Shown here piece after piece: positions 1 through 11,571 of a stretch of 64,000 bases of DNA. The position numbers and the translations under genes are program-made. The notes under the pieces were generated by a model. It was not told the origin of the DNA. It saw only the letters and a program-made list of their open reading frames with translations, and made no database searches. The DNA is taken from positions 496,001-560,000 of the forward strand of contig JADJQU010000004.1 in the NCBI GenBank assembly GCA_016712565.1, in the 5' to 3' direction. The stretch's first letter is position 1. Every line of letters begins with the position of its first letter. The stretch comes from Planctomycetota bacterium. GTDB taxonomy: Bacteria > Planctomycetota > UBA1135 > GCA-002686595.

Positions 1-378
1 GATGCCGTTGGCGGCCGAGATCGGCCGCGCGCCCCGGGAGCAGAGCTTCATGCCGTTGTACTCGCCGGGATTGTGGCTGGCGGTGACGTTCAGGCCGCCG
101 TCCACGTCCTGGGATCCGATGGCGAAGTAGGCCATGGGCGTCGAGGCGAGCCCGATGTCGAGCACGTCGCAGCCGTGGTCCCGCATGCCCTCGATCACCG
201 CCGCGGCGATTTCCGGCGAGTGCGTGCGCATGTCGCGGCCCACCAGGAGGCGCCGCCGGGTCAGCAGACCCTGCTGTTCCAGGAGCCGCGCGAAGCCCCG
301 GCCGATCCTGCGCGCCAGTGCGGCGTCCAGCTCCTTGGGCACCAGTCCGCGGATGTCGTAGGCCTTGAAGATTCCCAT
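1..378 (-). CDS. Phosphomannomutase/phosphoglucomutase, N-terminal part (runs off left edge)
   Basis: Alpha-D-phosphohexomutase family enzyme that interconverts hexose 6-phosphate and hexose 1-phosphate for sugar-nucleotide synthesis in the cytoplasm. The 126 visible residues open with MGIFKAYDIRG, the family's usual N-terminus, and contain the GRDMRTHS segment and TASHNP, whose serine is the phosphorylated active-site residue. The rest, including the metal-binding and sugar-binding loops, lies outside the window. It starts about 30 bp after the threonine aldolase stop on the same strand, so it is probably last in an aminotransferase-aldolase-mutase operon. Mannose versus glucose preference cannot be decided from this part. 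Confidence 0.9.
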   Translation of the reverse strand, partial: MGIFKAYDIRGLVPKELDAALARRIGRGFARLLEQQGLLTRRRLLVGRDMRTHSPEIAAAVIEGMRDHGCDVLDIGLASTPMAYFAIGSQDVDGGLNVTASHNPGEYNGMKLCSRGARPISAANGI

Positions 379-409
379 GGTTTCCTTGTGGTTGGGGAGC
401 CTAGCGCGC

Positions 410-1462
410 CTAGGGCCGCGCTCCCAGGAGGTTCACCGCCGCCGCTTCCAGTCGGGCGACGTCGGCGGGTCCCACGTCCAGGTGGGTCACGAAGCGCAGG
501 CTGTGGCGGGTCATGGGGAGCACCAGCACTCCCGCGGGCTTGAGGGCCTCCATCAGGCCCGCCGCGTCGAAGCGCGGATGGCGCACCTGCACCATCACGA
601 TGTTGGTCTCCACGTCCCGGGGATCACAGCTGAGCCCGGGCAGGCCGTGCAGGGCCCGGGCCAGGGATTGGGCCAGCCGATGGTCGTCGGCGAGCCGCGC
701 CACGTGGTGCTCCAGGGCGTAAAGGCCCGCGGCCGCCAGGGAGCCCGCCTGCCGCATCCAGCCGCCCAGGCGCTTGCGCACCAGGCGCGCCCGTTCGGCG
801 AAGGCCTCGTCCCCCAGGATCAACGAGCCCACCGGGGCGCCCAGGCCCTTCGAAAGGCAGATCGAGACCGAGTCGGCGCAGGCGGCATGGCGCGCCGCCT
901 CGATGCCGGAGGCCACGGCCGCGTGGAACAGGCGCGCGCCGTCCAGGTGCACCGGGATCCCGTGGGCCCGGGCGAAGGCCTGGGTGCGCTGCAGGGAGTC
1001 CAGGGGAATCACGCGCCCGCCGGGGACCTCGCCGCCGCCCATGAAGCTCTGCTCCAGGGAGATCAGGGCCGTGCGCGGGCAGTGCACGGACTTGGGTCGC
1101 AGCACGCGCTCCAGAAGTTCCGGCTCCAGGCCGCCGCCGGGCGACTCGAGGGTCGTCGACTGCAGCCCGTGGAGATAGCCCGGCGCGCCGGCCTCCCACG
1201 TGACCACGTGGGCCGAGCGCTCGGCCACCAGCTCGTCCCCGGGCCGGGTCCAGGCGCCCAGGGCCACCTGGTTCGCCATGGTGCCCGAGGGCACGAACAG
1301 GGCGGCCGCCTTGCCGAGCATGCGGGCCGCGGTCTGTTCCAGCCGCCGCACGGTCGGGTCGCCGTCGAGCACGTCGTCCCCCACCTCGGCCGAGTGCATG
1401 CGCTCCCGCATCGCCGGCGTGGGCCGGGTGACCGTGTCGCTGCGAAAGTCGCTCGCCCGCAC
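410..1462 (-). CDS. ltaE: Low-specificity L-threonine aldolase
   Basis: PLP enzyme of fold type I that cleaves L-threonine or allo-threonine to glycine and acetaldehyde. The 350-residue protein begins DFRSDTVTRPTPAMR, the signature start of the family, has a DGDPTV segment near residue 34, and carries the PLP lysine in ICLSKGLGAPVGS (Lys205). The GTG start was chosen because it lies 2 bp past the stop of the upstream aminotransferase and immediately precedes the conserved N-terminus; the open frame continues further upstream only through unrelated coding sequence. Close spacing suggests translational coupling with the aminotransferase. Confidence 0.93.
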   Translation of the reverse strand: MRASDFRSDTVTRPTPAMRERMHSAEVGDDVLDGDPTVRRLEQTAARMLGKAAALFVPSGTMANQVALGAWTRPGDELVAERSAHVVTWEAGAPGYLHGLQSTTLESPGGGLEPELLERVLRPKSVHCPRTALISLEQSFMGGGEVPGGRVIPLDSLQRTQAFARAHGIPVHLDGARLFHAAVASGIEAARHAACADSVSICLSKGLGAPVGSLILGDEAFAERARLVRKRLGGWMRQAGSLAAAGLYALEHHVARLADDHRLAQSLARALHGLPGLSCDPRDVETNIVMVQVRHPRFDAAGLMEALKPAGVLVLPMTRHSLRFVTHLDVGPADVARLEAAAVNLLGARP

Positions 1463-1464
1463 GT

Positions 1465-2670
1465 TCAGCCCCTGGATTCCTTGAGCGGAACCCCCGCCAG
1501 ACACTCCCGCACGCGACGCAAGGCCTCGCGAATGTTCTCGGTGCTGGAGGCGTAGGAAAAGCGCAGGAAGCCCTCGCCGAACTGGCCGAAGGCCGTGCCG
1601 GAGAGGATCGCCACGCCCGCTTCGTTGAGCAACTTGACCTCCAGGGGCTTGGAGGCCATGCCCGTGCCGGTGATGTTCGGGAAGGCGTAGAAGGCCCCCT
1701 TGGGCATCACGCAGCGGATTCCCGGAATGCCGTTGAGGCCCTCCACGATCAGCTTTCGCCGCTCGTCGAAGGTGCGCATCATCGCCTGCACCTCCGTTTG
1801 GGGGCCCAAGAGGGCCTCTCGACCCGCCATCTGCACCGGGGCCGAGGCGCAGGAGGTGGTGTTGATCTGCAGCCGCTCGGCGTGGGCCACGAGTTTGGCC
1901 GGCCAGACGCCGAAGCCCAGGCGCCAACCGGTCATGGAGAACGTCTTCGACCAACCGTCCAGCAGGATCGTGCGGTCGCGCAGGTGTTCGTAGGACAGGA
2001 AGCAGGTGTGGACCTCGCCGTCGTAGGTCATGCGCGAGTAGATCTCGTCGGCCAGCACCGCCACGTGGGGATGCGCCTCCAGCCCGGCCGCCAGGCGGTC
2101 GAGCTCGCGCTTCGCCACCACGCCGCCCGTGGGGTTGGCGGGCGTATTGAAGATCAAGAGTCGCGTGCGCGGCGTGATCTTCGAGAGCACGTCCTCGGCG
2201 CTGAAGCTGAAGCCGTTCTCCTCGCGCAGGTGGATCGGCACCGGCGTGGCTCCGGTGAAGCGGATCAGGGACTCGTAGATCGGGAATCCGGGATTGGGGT
2301 AGAGGATCTCCGCCCCGGGCTCGCCGAACATCTCGATGGCGAAGGCCATGGTGGGCTTGCCGCCGGGCACGATCAGCACGTGGTCGGGGTCCACCCGGAC
2401 CTTCCACTGTTGGGCCATGTACTGGGCCACCGCCTCGCGCACCACGGGCAGGCCCTTGGCCGGCGTGTAGAAGTGCATGCCGTCGCGCAGGGCCTGGATG
2501 CCCGCCTCGACGATGTTCGCCGGCGTGCGGAAGTCCGGCGAGCCGATGCCCAGGTTGACGATGCTCTTGCCCTGGGCCTCGAGGGCCCGGGCGCGGGCCA
2601 GGACCTCGAAGGCGGACTCGGTCCCGAGCTGGGACATGCGGCTGGCGAGCGAAATCGCGGCGGAACTCAT
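1465..2670 (-). CDS. Class I/II pyridoxal-phosphate aminotransferase (aspartate aminotransferase-like)
   Basis: Cytoplasmic PLP-dependent transaminase of 401 residues. Visible landmarks are the N-terminal SIVNLGIGSPDFRTP, the NTPANPTGG substrate/PLP loop (about 175-183), LADEIYS (207-212) and the PLP lysine in DGWSKTFSMTGWRLGF (Lys242), all typical of subgroup I-gamma (aspartate, alanine or N-acetyl-diaminopimelate-type) aminotransferases. The exact amino donor cannot be read from sequence. It overlaps nothing and its stop is 2 bp from the threonine aldolase GTG, so the pair is probably one transcript concerned with amino acid interconversion. Confidence 0.9.
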   Translation of the reverse strand: MSSAAISLASRMSQLGTESAFEVLARARALEAQGKSIVNLGIGSPDFRTPANIVEAGIQALRDGMHFYTPAKGLPVVREAVAQYMAQQWKVRVDPDHVLIVPGGKPTMAFAIEMFGEPGAEILYPNPGFPIYESLIRFTGATPVPIHLREENGFSFSAEDVLSKITPRTRLLIFNTPANPTGGVVAKRELDRLAAGLEAHPHVAVLADEIYSRMTYDGEVHTCFLSYEHLRDRTILLDGWSKTFSMTGWRLGFGVWPAKLVAHAERLQINTTSCASAPVQMAGREALLGPQTEVQAMMRTFDERRKLIVEGLNGIPGIRCVMPKGAFYAFPNITGTGMASKPLEVKLLNEAGVAILSGTAFGQFGEGFLRFSYASSTENIREALRRVRECLAGVPLKESRG

Positions 2671-2759
2671 GGGACTCCTGGAGGGTGGCGGGCGTGCGTG
2701 AGCCGAGTAGGGTACGCGCCCCGCCGGAAAGCCTCAAGCGGCCCAACGCCGCGGCGGCT

Positions 2760-3665
2760 TCAGCGCACGAACAACGCCGCCGCCACGGCCGCCGCCCAGG
2801 CCAGCGCATTGCAGACGAACATCCCGTCGCCCCCCAGGAGCACGCGGGTCGGATTGCCGCCCGCGCGGCTGGTCTGGACCAGGAACATGTAGCGCGCGAT
2901 GCCGAACACGACGAAGGGAACCGACCACATCAAGTTCCGGGATTCGAACTTCTCCACGGTCTCGTCGGCCACCGTGTACATGGTGTAGTTGACGATGGTG
3001 ACCGCCGCCAGCACGGTGATCATCTGGTCCAGGAAGGGCACGGTGTACTCGCGCAGGTTGGCGCGATGGTTGCCGCGCTCCTCGCCCAGGAGGTCGATCT
3101 CGGCGCGCCGCTTGCAGAGCGCCAGGAACAGGGCCAGGAACATCGTGCACAGGAGCAGCCAGTGGGAGACCTGGGCTCCCGCGGCGAGGCCGCCGGCCTC
3201 GATGCGCAGCAGGAACCCGCCGGCGATGCAGAACGCATCCACCAGCACCAGGTGCTTGAGCCGCAGGCTGTAGGCGAAGTTGAGCGCGATGTAGCCCGCC
3301 GTGACGAGCACCACGGCGTATCCGCGCTCGCCCGCCAACCAGGCGAAGAGCAGGGATCCCGCCACGCACAGGACGCTGGTGGAGAGGGCCAGGGGCACGC
3401 CCACCAGGCCCGCCGCGATGGGCCGATGGCGCTTGGTCGGGTGGGCGCGGTCCTGCTCGACGTCGCACACGTCGTTGACCAGGTAGATGGCGCTGGCGCC
3501 CAGGCAGAAGGCCAGGAAGGCCTCCAGGGCCCGCAGGACGTCCCCGTGGTCCGCCGGGTGCGCCCGCCCCACCTCGCCGTAGGAGAAGGCCACGGCGGCG
3601 AGCACGAAGACGTTCTTGACCCACTGGTGGGGCCGGAGGGCGCGGAGGAGTGCGAGAAGTTTCAC
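2760..3665 (-). CDS. UbiA-family decaprenyl-phosphate phosphoribosyltransferase-like protein
   Basis: Polytopic membrane prenyl-acceptor transferase of 301 residues. It begins LLRALRPHQWVKNVFV, characteristic of the decaprenyl-phosphate phosphoribosyltransferase branch (Rv3806c-like), and has the first aspartate motif NDVCDVEQDRAHPTKRHRP (residues 64-82), followed by about eight hydrophobic segments. Family knowledge: these enzymes use PRPP to make polyprenyl-phosphoryl ribose, the route to decaprenyl-phospho-arabinose. No epimerase (DprE1/E2) or arabinosyltransferase is seen in this window, so the end product here is unknown. It lies upstream of the aminotransferase on the same strand. Confidence 0.82.
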   Translation of the reverse strand: MKLLALLRALRPHQWVKNVFVLAAVAFSYGEVGRAHPADHGDVLRALEAFLAFCLGASAIYLVNDVCDVEQDRAHPTKRHRPIAAGLVGVPLALSTSVLCVAGSLLFAWLAGERGYAVVLVTAGYIALNFAYSLRLKHLVLVDAFCIAGGFLLRIEAGGLAAGAQVSHWLLLCTMFLALFLALCKRRAEIDLLGEERGNHRANLREYTVPFLDQMITVLAAVTIVNYTMYTVADETVEKFESRNLMWSVPFVVFGIARYMFLVQTSRAGGNPTRVLLGGDGMFVCNALAWAAAVAAALFVR

Positions 3666-3753
3666 GGGGTGGGGAACGCCGAGGACCTCGCCGGCGCCCG
3701 CGTCTTTTCGGGCGAACCGTGCGAGGTCCTGGAGCGTGCGAAGCGGAAGCGTG

Positions 3754-4395
3754 CTAGTCCAGCGACAGCTTGCGCAGATCCTCGATCTGAGACTCCGGCC
3801 CCACCAGCAGGAGCTCGTTCTCCTGCAGGACGTGCAGCTCGTTCACCAGAATGCCCGTTTCATAGGTCTGGGCGGTCCCGTCGCCGAACAGGGCCACCGT
3901 GGCCGTGCGGTGGTTCAACTCGCCCTCGTTGTCGTCGGCCACCAGGACCTCCTTGCCCGAAAAGCGCTTGAGCGGGAATTCGGCGCAGTTGCGGCCCGCG
4001 TAGCTGGACCAGCCGCCGTCCAGGCGGTCCAGTTCCGTGTACCACTCCTGCTGGGGGATCCCCTGGGTGCCCGGCGGGGTCTTGGCCCCGGGGCAGTTGA
4101 GCCGCTTGGAGGTCTCCTTGGTGTCCTCCCAGACCTTCAGGGAAACCAGTTCCGCGAAGAAGCGCACGCCGCTCTTGTTGGGCAGGCGGTCGAACTTGGA
4201 TTCGTAGAGTTGGAAGCCGGAGTAGATCTCCTGCATGTTCTTCTTGCAGCCCGTGACGCGCGCCTGATCGATGGCCTCGATGGCCTTGGGGATCAGGAAC
4301 GTCATCAAGATCCCGATGATCAGGATCACGGCGAGCATCTCGACCAGCGTGAAGCCCGCGCGCGCGGCGCGGGCGAGTGTGCGGTTGACTTGCAT
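3754..4395 (-). CDS. Type II secretion/type IV pilus-like pseudopilin
   Basis: A prepilin-type protein of 213 residues. The start was set at the ATG giving MQVNRTLARAARAGFTLVEM, which leaves a short basic leader before the GFTLVE cleavage/methylation motif and a ~20-residue hydrophobic stem (AVILIIGILMTFLIP). An upstream in-frame ATG would add 27 unlikely residues. The C-terminal globular part resembles GspG-type major pseudopilins loosely but has no recognisable calcium loop and contains scattered cysteines. No assembly ATPase or prepilin peptidase is adjacent; isolated pseudopilin-like genes are common in Planctomycetota. Confidence 0.8.
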   Translation of the reverse strand: MQVNRTLARAARAGFTLVEMLAVILIIGILMTFLIPKAIEAIDQARVTGCKKNMQEIYSGFQLYESKFDRLPNKSGVRFFAELVSLKVWEDTKETSKRLNCPGAKTPPGTQGIPQQEWYTELDRLDGGWSSYAGRNCAEFPLKRFSGKEVLVADDNEGELNHRTATVALFGDGTAQTYETGILVNELHVLQENELLLVGPESQIEDLRKLSLD

Positions 4396-4663
4396 GGAGG
4401 GCGCGGCGTCGCTCGCCGCGGTCGGAGGGAAGGGGCGTCCTGCTCGGGTTGTACCCGACCGGGCCTGCCCAGTCACCGGAGAGTCGCCGGGGAAGGCCGC
4501 GCGGCACCCCGGCTGATGCCCGGGGCGGTACTGGGGCGAGCACCGAGGAAGAGGCGCGGGGAACGGACCACGGGCCCGAGGACGCGCAGCATGGGGTCAC
4601 GCCCCCCCCGGCCATGCCGGCCTGGGTGCCTCCCGTGCCTCCCCCCGTGCCCGCGTCCCTGGC

Positions 4664-5836
4664 CTAGCGCGCGGCCAGCACGCCGGCCGCCTTCTGCAGG
4701 GCCTCGACGCGGTTGGTCTTCTCCCAGGCGAACTCCGGGCGGCCGAAGTGTCCGTGGTAGGCCGTGCGCTCGTAGACGGGCTTCTTCAGGTCCAGGTCGC
4801 GAATGATCGCCGCGGGGCGCAGGTCGAAGACCTTGTCGATGGCCGAGGCGATGGTGGCCTCGGGCACCGTGGAAGTGCCGAAGGTGTCGACGCGCACGCT
4901 CAGGGGCTTGGCCACGCCGATGGCGTAGCTCACTTGCACCTCACAGCGCCGGGCCAGGCCGGCGGCCACCACGTTCTTCGCCACCCAGCGCGCGGCGTAG
5001 GCCGCCGAACGGTCCACCTTGGACGGGTCCTTGCCCGAGAAGGCGCCGCCGCCGTGGCGGCCCATGCCGCCGTAGGTGTCGACGATGATCTTGCGGCCCG
5101 TCAGCCCGCAGTCGCCGTGGGGCCCGCCGATCACGAAGCGGCCCGTGGGATTGATGTGGTAGATGGTCTTGTCGTCGAGGTACTTGGCCGGGATGACGGC
5201 CTTGACCACGTCGGCGATCACGCGCTTGGTGATCTCTTCGTGGGAAACCTCCGGGGCATGCTGGGTCGAGATCACCACCGTGTGCACGCGCACCGGGGTG
5301 TCGCCCTCGTACTCCACCGTGACCTGGCTCTTCGAGTCCGGGCGCAGCCACTTGATTGCGCCGTTCTGGCGCAGCTCCGCGAGCTTCTCCACCAGGCGGT
5401 GAGCGTAGTAGATCGGGAAGGGCATCAGCACGTCGGTTTCGTCGCAGGCGAAGCCGAACATCAGCCCCTGGTCGCCGGCCCCCTGCTCCTTGTGCAGGCC
5501 TTCGCCCTCGGTCACGCCCACGGAGATGTCCTGGGACTGACGGCCCACCGTGACCATGACGCAGCAGGAGTCGCCGTTGATGCCGAAGGCGTCGTTGTCG
5601 TAGCCGATGCGCTTGATCGTCCGGCGGGCCACGTCCTGGAAGTTGACCTTGGCGCCGGTGGTGATCTCGCCGGCCACCACGCACAGGCCGGTGGTGACGA
5701 GCGTCTCGCAGGCCACCCGCGAATGGGGGTCCTCCGCCAGGCAGGCGTCGAGCACGGCGTCGGAAATCTGGTCGGCCACCTTGTCGGGGTGCCCCATCGA
5801 AACGGACTCGGAGGTGAACAGCTTGCGTGACGTCAT
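4664..5836 (-). CDS. metK: S-adenosylmethionine synthase
   Basis: Makes S-adenosylmethionine from methionine and ATP. The 390-residue length fits the family. Visible signatures are SESVSMGHPDKVADQISDA (residues 9-27, ATP-binding GHPDK), GAGDQGLMFGFA (119-130) and the glycine-rich GGGAFSGKDPSKVDRSAAY loop, all complete. The leader of about 200 bp upstream was inspected for a SAM riboswitch and none of the known consensus cores was evident. It lies downstream of waaA on the same strand after a gap of about 200 bp, so co-transcription with secA-waaA is possible but uncertain. Confidence 0.97.
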   Translation of the reverse strand: MTSRKLFTSESVSMGHPDKVADQISDAVLDACLAEDPHSRVACETLVTTGLCVVAGEITTGAKVNFQDVARRTIKRIGYDNDAFGINGDSCCVMVTVGRQSQDISVGVTEGEGLHKEQGAGDQGLMFGFACDETDVLMPFPIYYAHRLVEKLAELRQNGAIKWLRPDSKSQVTVEYEGDTPVRVHTVVISTQHAPEVSHEEITKRVIADVVKAVIPAKYLDDKTIYHINPTGRFVIGGPHGDCGLTGRKIIVDTYGGMGRHGGGAFSGKDPSKVDRSAAYAARWVAKNVVAAGLARRCEVQVSYAIGVAKPLSVRVDTFGTSTVPEATIASAIDKVFDLRPAAIIRDLDLKKPVYERTAYHGHFGRPEFAWEKTNRVEALQKAAGVLAAR

Positions 5837-6040
5837 GTCGTCTTGGGTGGTCGTCGGTCGGGTCGGTCGGCCGGGGGCGGTCCCAGGGAGGCCCCCGGGC
5901 GCTGCGGGAGCGGTAGTGCGCCGGGAAAGGAATTCCCGGATCGCGCGCCGGATCCAGAGCCAGGGAAAGATACCGCGTGCGGCACAGTCGGGAAAGTCGT
6001 CAAGCCGGTCCGGGTTGCGACCGCGCCGAAAGGCGGGTTC

Positions 6041-7558
6041 CTAGCGCACGATCAGCCGCGCCAGGGCCTCGAGGGTCAGGGCCGTGGCCCCCTTCTGGCG
6101 CTCCACGGCGGAGAGGCCCGCCGCGCCCATGCGGCGGCGCGCCCCGTCGTCCTGGGACAGGTCCCGGAAGACCCGCTCCAGCTCGGCCGGATCGGCCACG
6201 CGGCGGCTGGCGCCCTCGGCCTCCAGCAGCGCCGCCTCGGACACGAAGTTGGCCACGTGGGGCCCGTAGACCACGGCCTTGCCCTGGGCCGCGGGTTCCA
6301 ACATGTTCTGGCCCCCGTGGGGCAGGAGGCTCCCGCCCACGAACACCAGATCCGCCAGGGCGTACACGTTTTCCAGTTCGCCGATCGTGTCCACGATCGC
6401 GGGCAGCCGCGGGTCGGGCGGCACGCCGCGCCGCAGGTCGCTGAGCAATTGGGCCCCCGTGCCCGCCTTGCCCAGGGCCTCCTGGACCTCGCGGGCGCGC
6501 TGGGGATGGCGCGGCACGAGCACCAGCCGTGCCTCGCGCGCGCCGGAGAGCCAGGCCTGGGTGACCAGGAGTTCCTCGGGCTCGTGGGTGCTGCCGGCGA
6601 CGATCACCTTCTCCCCCCGGCGGCCCCCCAGCAGCGCGGCCAGGGCGGGAGGCACCGTGCGCGCGCCGATCACGAGTCCGTCGGCCTTCATGCTGCCGGT
6701 CACGAGCACTCGCTCGGGCCGCCGCGAGAGGGCGCTGAAGCGCGCGGCATAGTCCTCGCTCTGCACGCAGAACAGCGAGATGCGATTGAACTGGGGCAGC
6801 GAGCGGCGGAACCAGCGGTAGCGGCGGAAGCTCTTCTGCGTGATGCGGCCGTTGACCACGGCCACCGGCACGCCGGCGCGGTTGCACTCGCGCAGGAAGT
6901 TGGGCCAGATCTCCAGCTCCATCAGGACCACGCACATGGGGTCGATGCTGCGGAGGAAGCGCCGCGCCACGAAGGAGATGTCCAGGGGGAAGCGCACCAC
7001 GGCGTGCTCGGGGAACACCTGCCGGGCCACGGCCAGGCCCGTGCTGGTCGTGGAACTCAACACGACCTCGGCGTCGGGGAACTGCTCGAGGATCCTGCGC
7101 ACCAGGGGCGCGGCGCCCTTGATCTCCCCCACCGAGACGCCGTGCACCAGCACGCGCCGCCGAGGGAGGGAATCCGGGGCGAGGCCCGGGGTGGAACCCG
7201 ATCCGAGGACCTGGGTGGAACCCGGGCCGGGAATCGGGGCGGTCGCGGCGCAGAGCCTGAGTCCCAGGGCCAGCCGCTCGCGGGTCATTTGCCGGAAGGC
7301 AGGCTCCCGGGCCGCGCGGAACAGCCACCAGGGCGAGGCCAGCCCGGCGGCGCTGAGCCACACCAGGTCGTAGAAGCCGTGCAACAGCCAGCGCAGGGGC
7401 CCCGGGTTGGGATCGGCGTGGATCGGCCGTGCGTCCAGGGCCGCGCCGGGGGGCCGGGGCGCCGCGCGGACAGCGGGGTGGCCAGCCCCGGCCGCGGATC
7501 CCACGGGGCCCGGAGGCCGGCGCTCGCCCGTCCCGCCGGAGGCCTCGGGGCCGCCCAT
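6041..7558 (-). CDS. waaA: 3-deoxy-D-manno-octulosonic acid (Kdo) transferase
   Basis: Inner-membrane GT-B glycosyltransferase that adds Kdo to lipid A precursor, implying a lipopolysaccharide-type outer membrane. Landmarks are the VSVGEIKGA segment, SSTTSTGLAVA, LMELEIWPNF, GSTHEPEE and the FVGGSLLPHGGQNMLEPAA nucleotide-binding region. The annotated ATG is 4 bp from the secA stop, but the first ~50 residues are low-complexity Gly/Pro/Ala and the conserved part starts near LLHGFYDLVWL, so the true start may be later. A short Gly/Ser/Pro insertion (about residues 109-128) is unusual in the family. Confidence 0.92.
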   Translation of the reverse strand: MGGPEASGGTGERRPPGPVGSAAGAGHPAVRAAPRPPGAALDARPIHADPNPGPLRWLLHGFYDLVWLSAAGLASPWWLFRAAREPAFRQMTRERLALGLRLCAATAPIPGPGSTQVLGSGSTPGLAPDSLPRRRVLVHGVSVGEIKGAAPLVRRILEQFPDAEVVLSSTTSTGLAVARQVFPEHAVVRFPLDISFVARRFLRSIDPMCVVLMELEIWPNFLRECNRAGVPVAVVNGRITQKSFRRYRWFRRSLPQFNRISLFCVQSEDYAARFSALSRRPERVLVTGSMKADGLVIGARTVPPALAALLGGRRGEKVIVAGSTHEPEELLVTQAWLSGAREARLVLVPRHPQRAREVQEALGKAGTGAQLLSDLRRGVPPDPRLPAIVDTIGELENVYALADLVFVGGSLLPHGGQNMLEPAAQGKAVVYGPHVANFVSEAALLEAEGASRRVADPAELERVFRDLSQDDGARRRMGAAGLSAVERQKGATALTLEALARLIVR

Positions 7559-7562
7559 GGGC

Positions 7563-10091
<2,529 letters not shown>

Positions 10092-10529
10092 CGCTTGGCA
10101 GTTCCTATCCCCTCCGGTGGCCTGCCCGTCCCCCGGCCGTCAGCCAGTCGGGACACGGGCGGGGCGCTGCTTGGGCGCCCTTGGGGCGCAACATTGAACG
10201 GAAGCGAGGGCCCCCAGGGAAGGGCCAGGGGCACTGGACCTGGGACGGCCCCCCGCTGGAGCCCCTGCGGGCGGCGTCCGGAAGCGCTCCCCAGCGCGCG
10301 GGAAGGCACCCACGCCCCCCCGGGACCCACGCGAAGCTCGCCGGCGCGGGTCGGGGCGCTGCTCGGGCGGCCCGGAAGACCGGCGAAAAAAATCCTGGGG
10401 GGGCCAATGAGAAATCGCAAGGGCAGGACCGCGGCGCGGGCTGGATCAGGGGCGAGCGGGATCCCGGAGGGAGGCGCGCGGGACGTCTTCGCAGGGCCCC
10501 GGCCGCCTCCCCGGCAAGCGCCTGGGCGC
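10092..10529. other. Gene-free interval upstream of secA
   Basis: A 438-bp, extremely GC-rich stretch between the secA start and the end of the response-regulator gene. Short frames on both strands are compositional artefacts with Pro/Arg/Gly-rich translations. No RNA gene, repeat or convincing promoter hexamers were recognised; a secA promoter is expected here but cannot be pointed to. Confidence 0.6.
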
Positions 10530-11450
10530 TCAAGGGCGCTGATTAGGCCGCGCGGACCGCTCAGTCAAGCGCGCGATCGTCGTGAACAGCAGTCGCCGCG
10601 GGTAGGGCTTGTGCAGGAACCCGTTGATCGGTCCCAGGCGTTCCAGTTGGATCGAGGAGGCCGTGGCCATCAGCACCGGCAGGTCCGCCAGCTCGGGCGT
10701 GGCGCGAATTTCGGCCAGCACCGCTTCGCCGTCCAGGGCGGGCAACTCGTAGTCGAGGATCAACAGGTCCGGTCGGGGCGGCTTCGCCAGGCGCTCCAGC
10801 ACGCTCTCGCCGGAGTGGAACAACTCCACCTCGTAGCCGCGACCGCGCAGGAGCGCCCCCAGGCCGATGGCGACGCTCTCCTCGTCGTCCACCAGGGCGA
10901 TGCGGATGCGTTTGTCGGACTCGCGTTCCACGGGCGCCAGCCCCTCGCACAGGACGCGCAGGTCGGCGAAGGTCGGCAGGGCCTCGCGGCGCCACGCGGC
11001 CTCGATCTGGTCCTTGAGCGCGCGGTTGAACTGCTTGAGCTCCTGCCAGGCCGCAAAGTCGGGGGCGTTGGGCCGCACGTCGAGGTTGTCGTGGGTGTCG
11101 ACGGAGAAGAAGAACTCGTTGTCCACGAGGTACTCCTGCACCACGAACTTCATGAACGGGTAGCGCCGATTGCCGAGGCGCAGCAGGTAGGAGCGCGCGC
11201 CTTCGATGTCGTCGTCGCGGGAGCGCTCGAAGCGCGCGAACAACTCCTCCAGCGTGTTCGCCGCGGCCAGGGGCTCGACGGTGCTCCGGGCACCCGCGGC
11301 ACGCTGTGCACCGGATGCGACGGATGCACCGGGGCCCGCCGCCTCGCGCGGACCTCCTTGCGGGTGGTCCGGCTCGGCGGGCCAGGCATGCTCGAGAAAG
11401 ATCTCGATCGCATGCCGCACGTGGGCGGGAGTCAAGTCCTCGAAGCGCAT
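10530..11450 (-). CDS. Response regulator with an unrecognised N-terminal domain
   Basis: A 306-residue protein whose receiver domain is C-terminal (about residues 182-300). The acidic pair is Asp188/Asp189 (ALVDDEE), the phospho-acceptor is Asp233 (LLILDYELP) and the conserved lysine is Lys281 (HKPY). The N-terminal ~160 residues start MRFEDLTPAHVRHAI and include a well-conserved-looking stretch LRLGNRRYPFMKFVVQEYL; no DNA-binding fold, HD or GGDEF motif is visible, and I do not recognise the domain. An output-before-receiver order is the reverse of the usual arrangement. No histidine kinase gene is adjacent. Confidence 0.82.
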   Translation of the reverse strand: MRFEDLTPAHVRHAIEIFLEHAWPAEPDHPQGGPREAAGPGASVASGAQRAAGARSTVEPLAAANTLEELFARFERSRDDDIEGARSYLLRLGNRRYPFMKFVVQEYLVDNEFFFSVDTHDNLDVRPNAPDFAAWQELKQFNRALKDQIEAAWRREALPTFADLRVLCEGLAPVERESDKRIRIALVDDEESVAIGLGALLRGRGYEVELFHSGESVLERLAKPPRPDLLILDYELPALDGEAVLAEIRATPELADLPVLMATASSIQLERLGPINGFLHKPYPRRLLFTTIARLTERSARPNQRP

Positions 11451-11571
11451 GGGGGCACGGGGGTGCGCGAAGGCCGCCGGCGCGCGGAGCCAAGCTCGCG
11501 CGCCGGGGACTCTGCGCCGGGCGGCTGAGTTTGCCGCCCCCGGAGCGCCCTTGGCAACGGGCGAGGCGCGT

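Noticed and set aside
5837..6040. Possible SAM riboswitch in the metK leader
   Set aside because: None of the known SAM riboswitch core sequences could be found on the minus strand.
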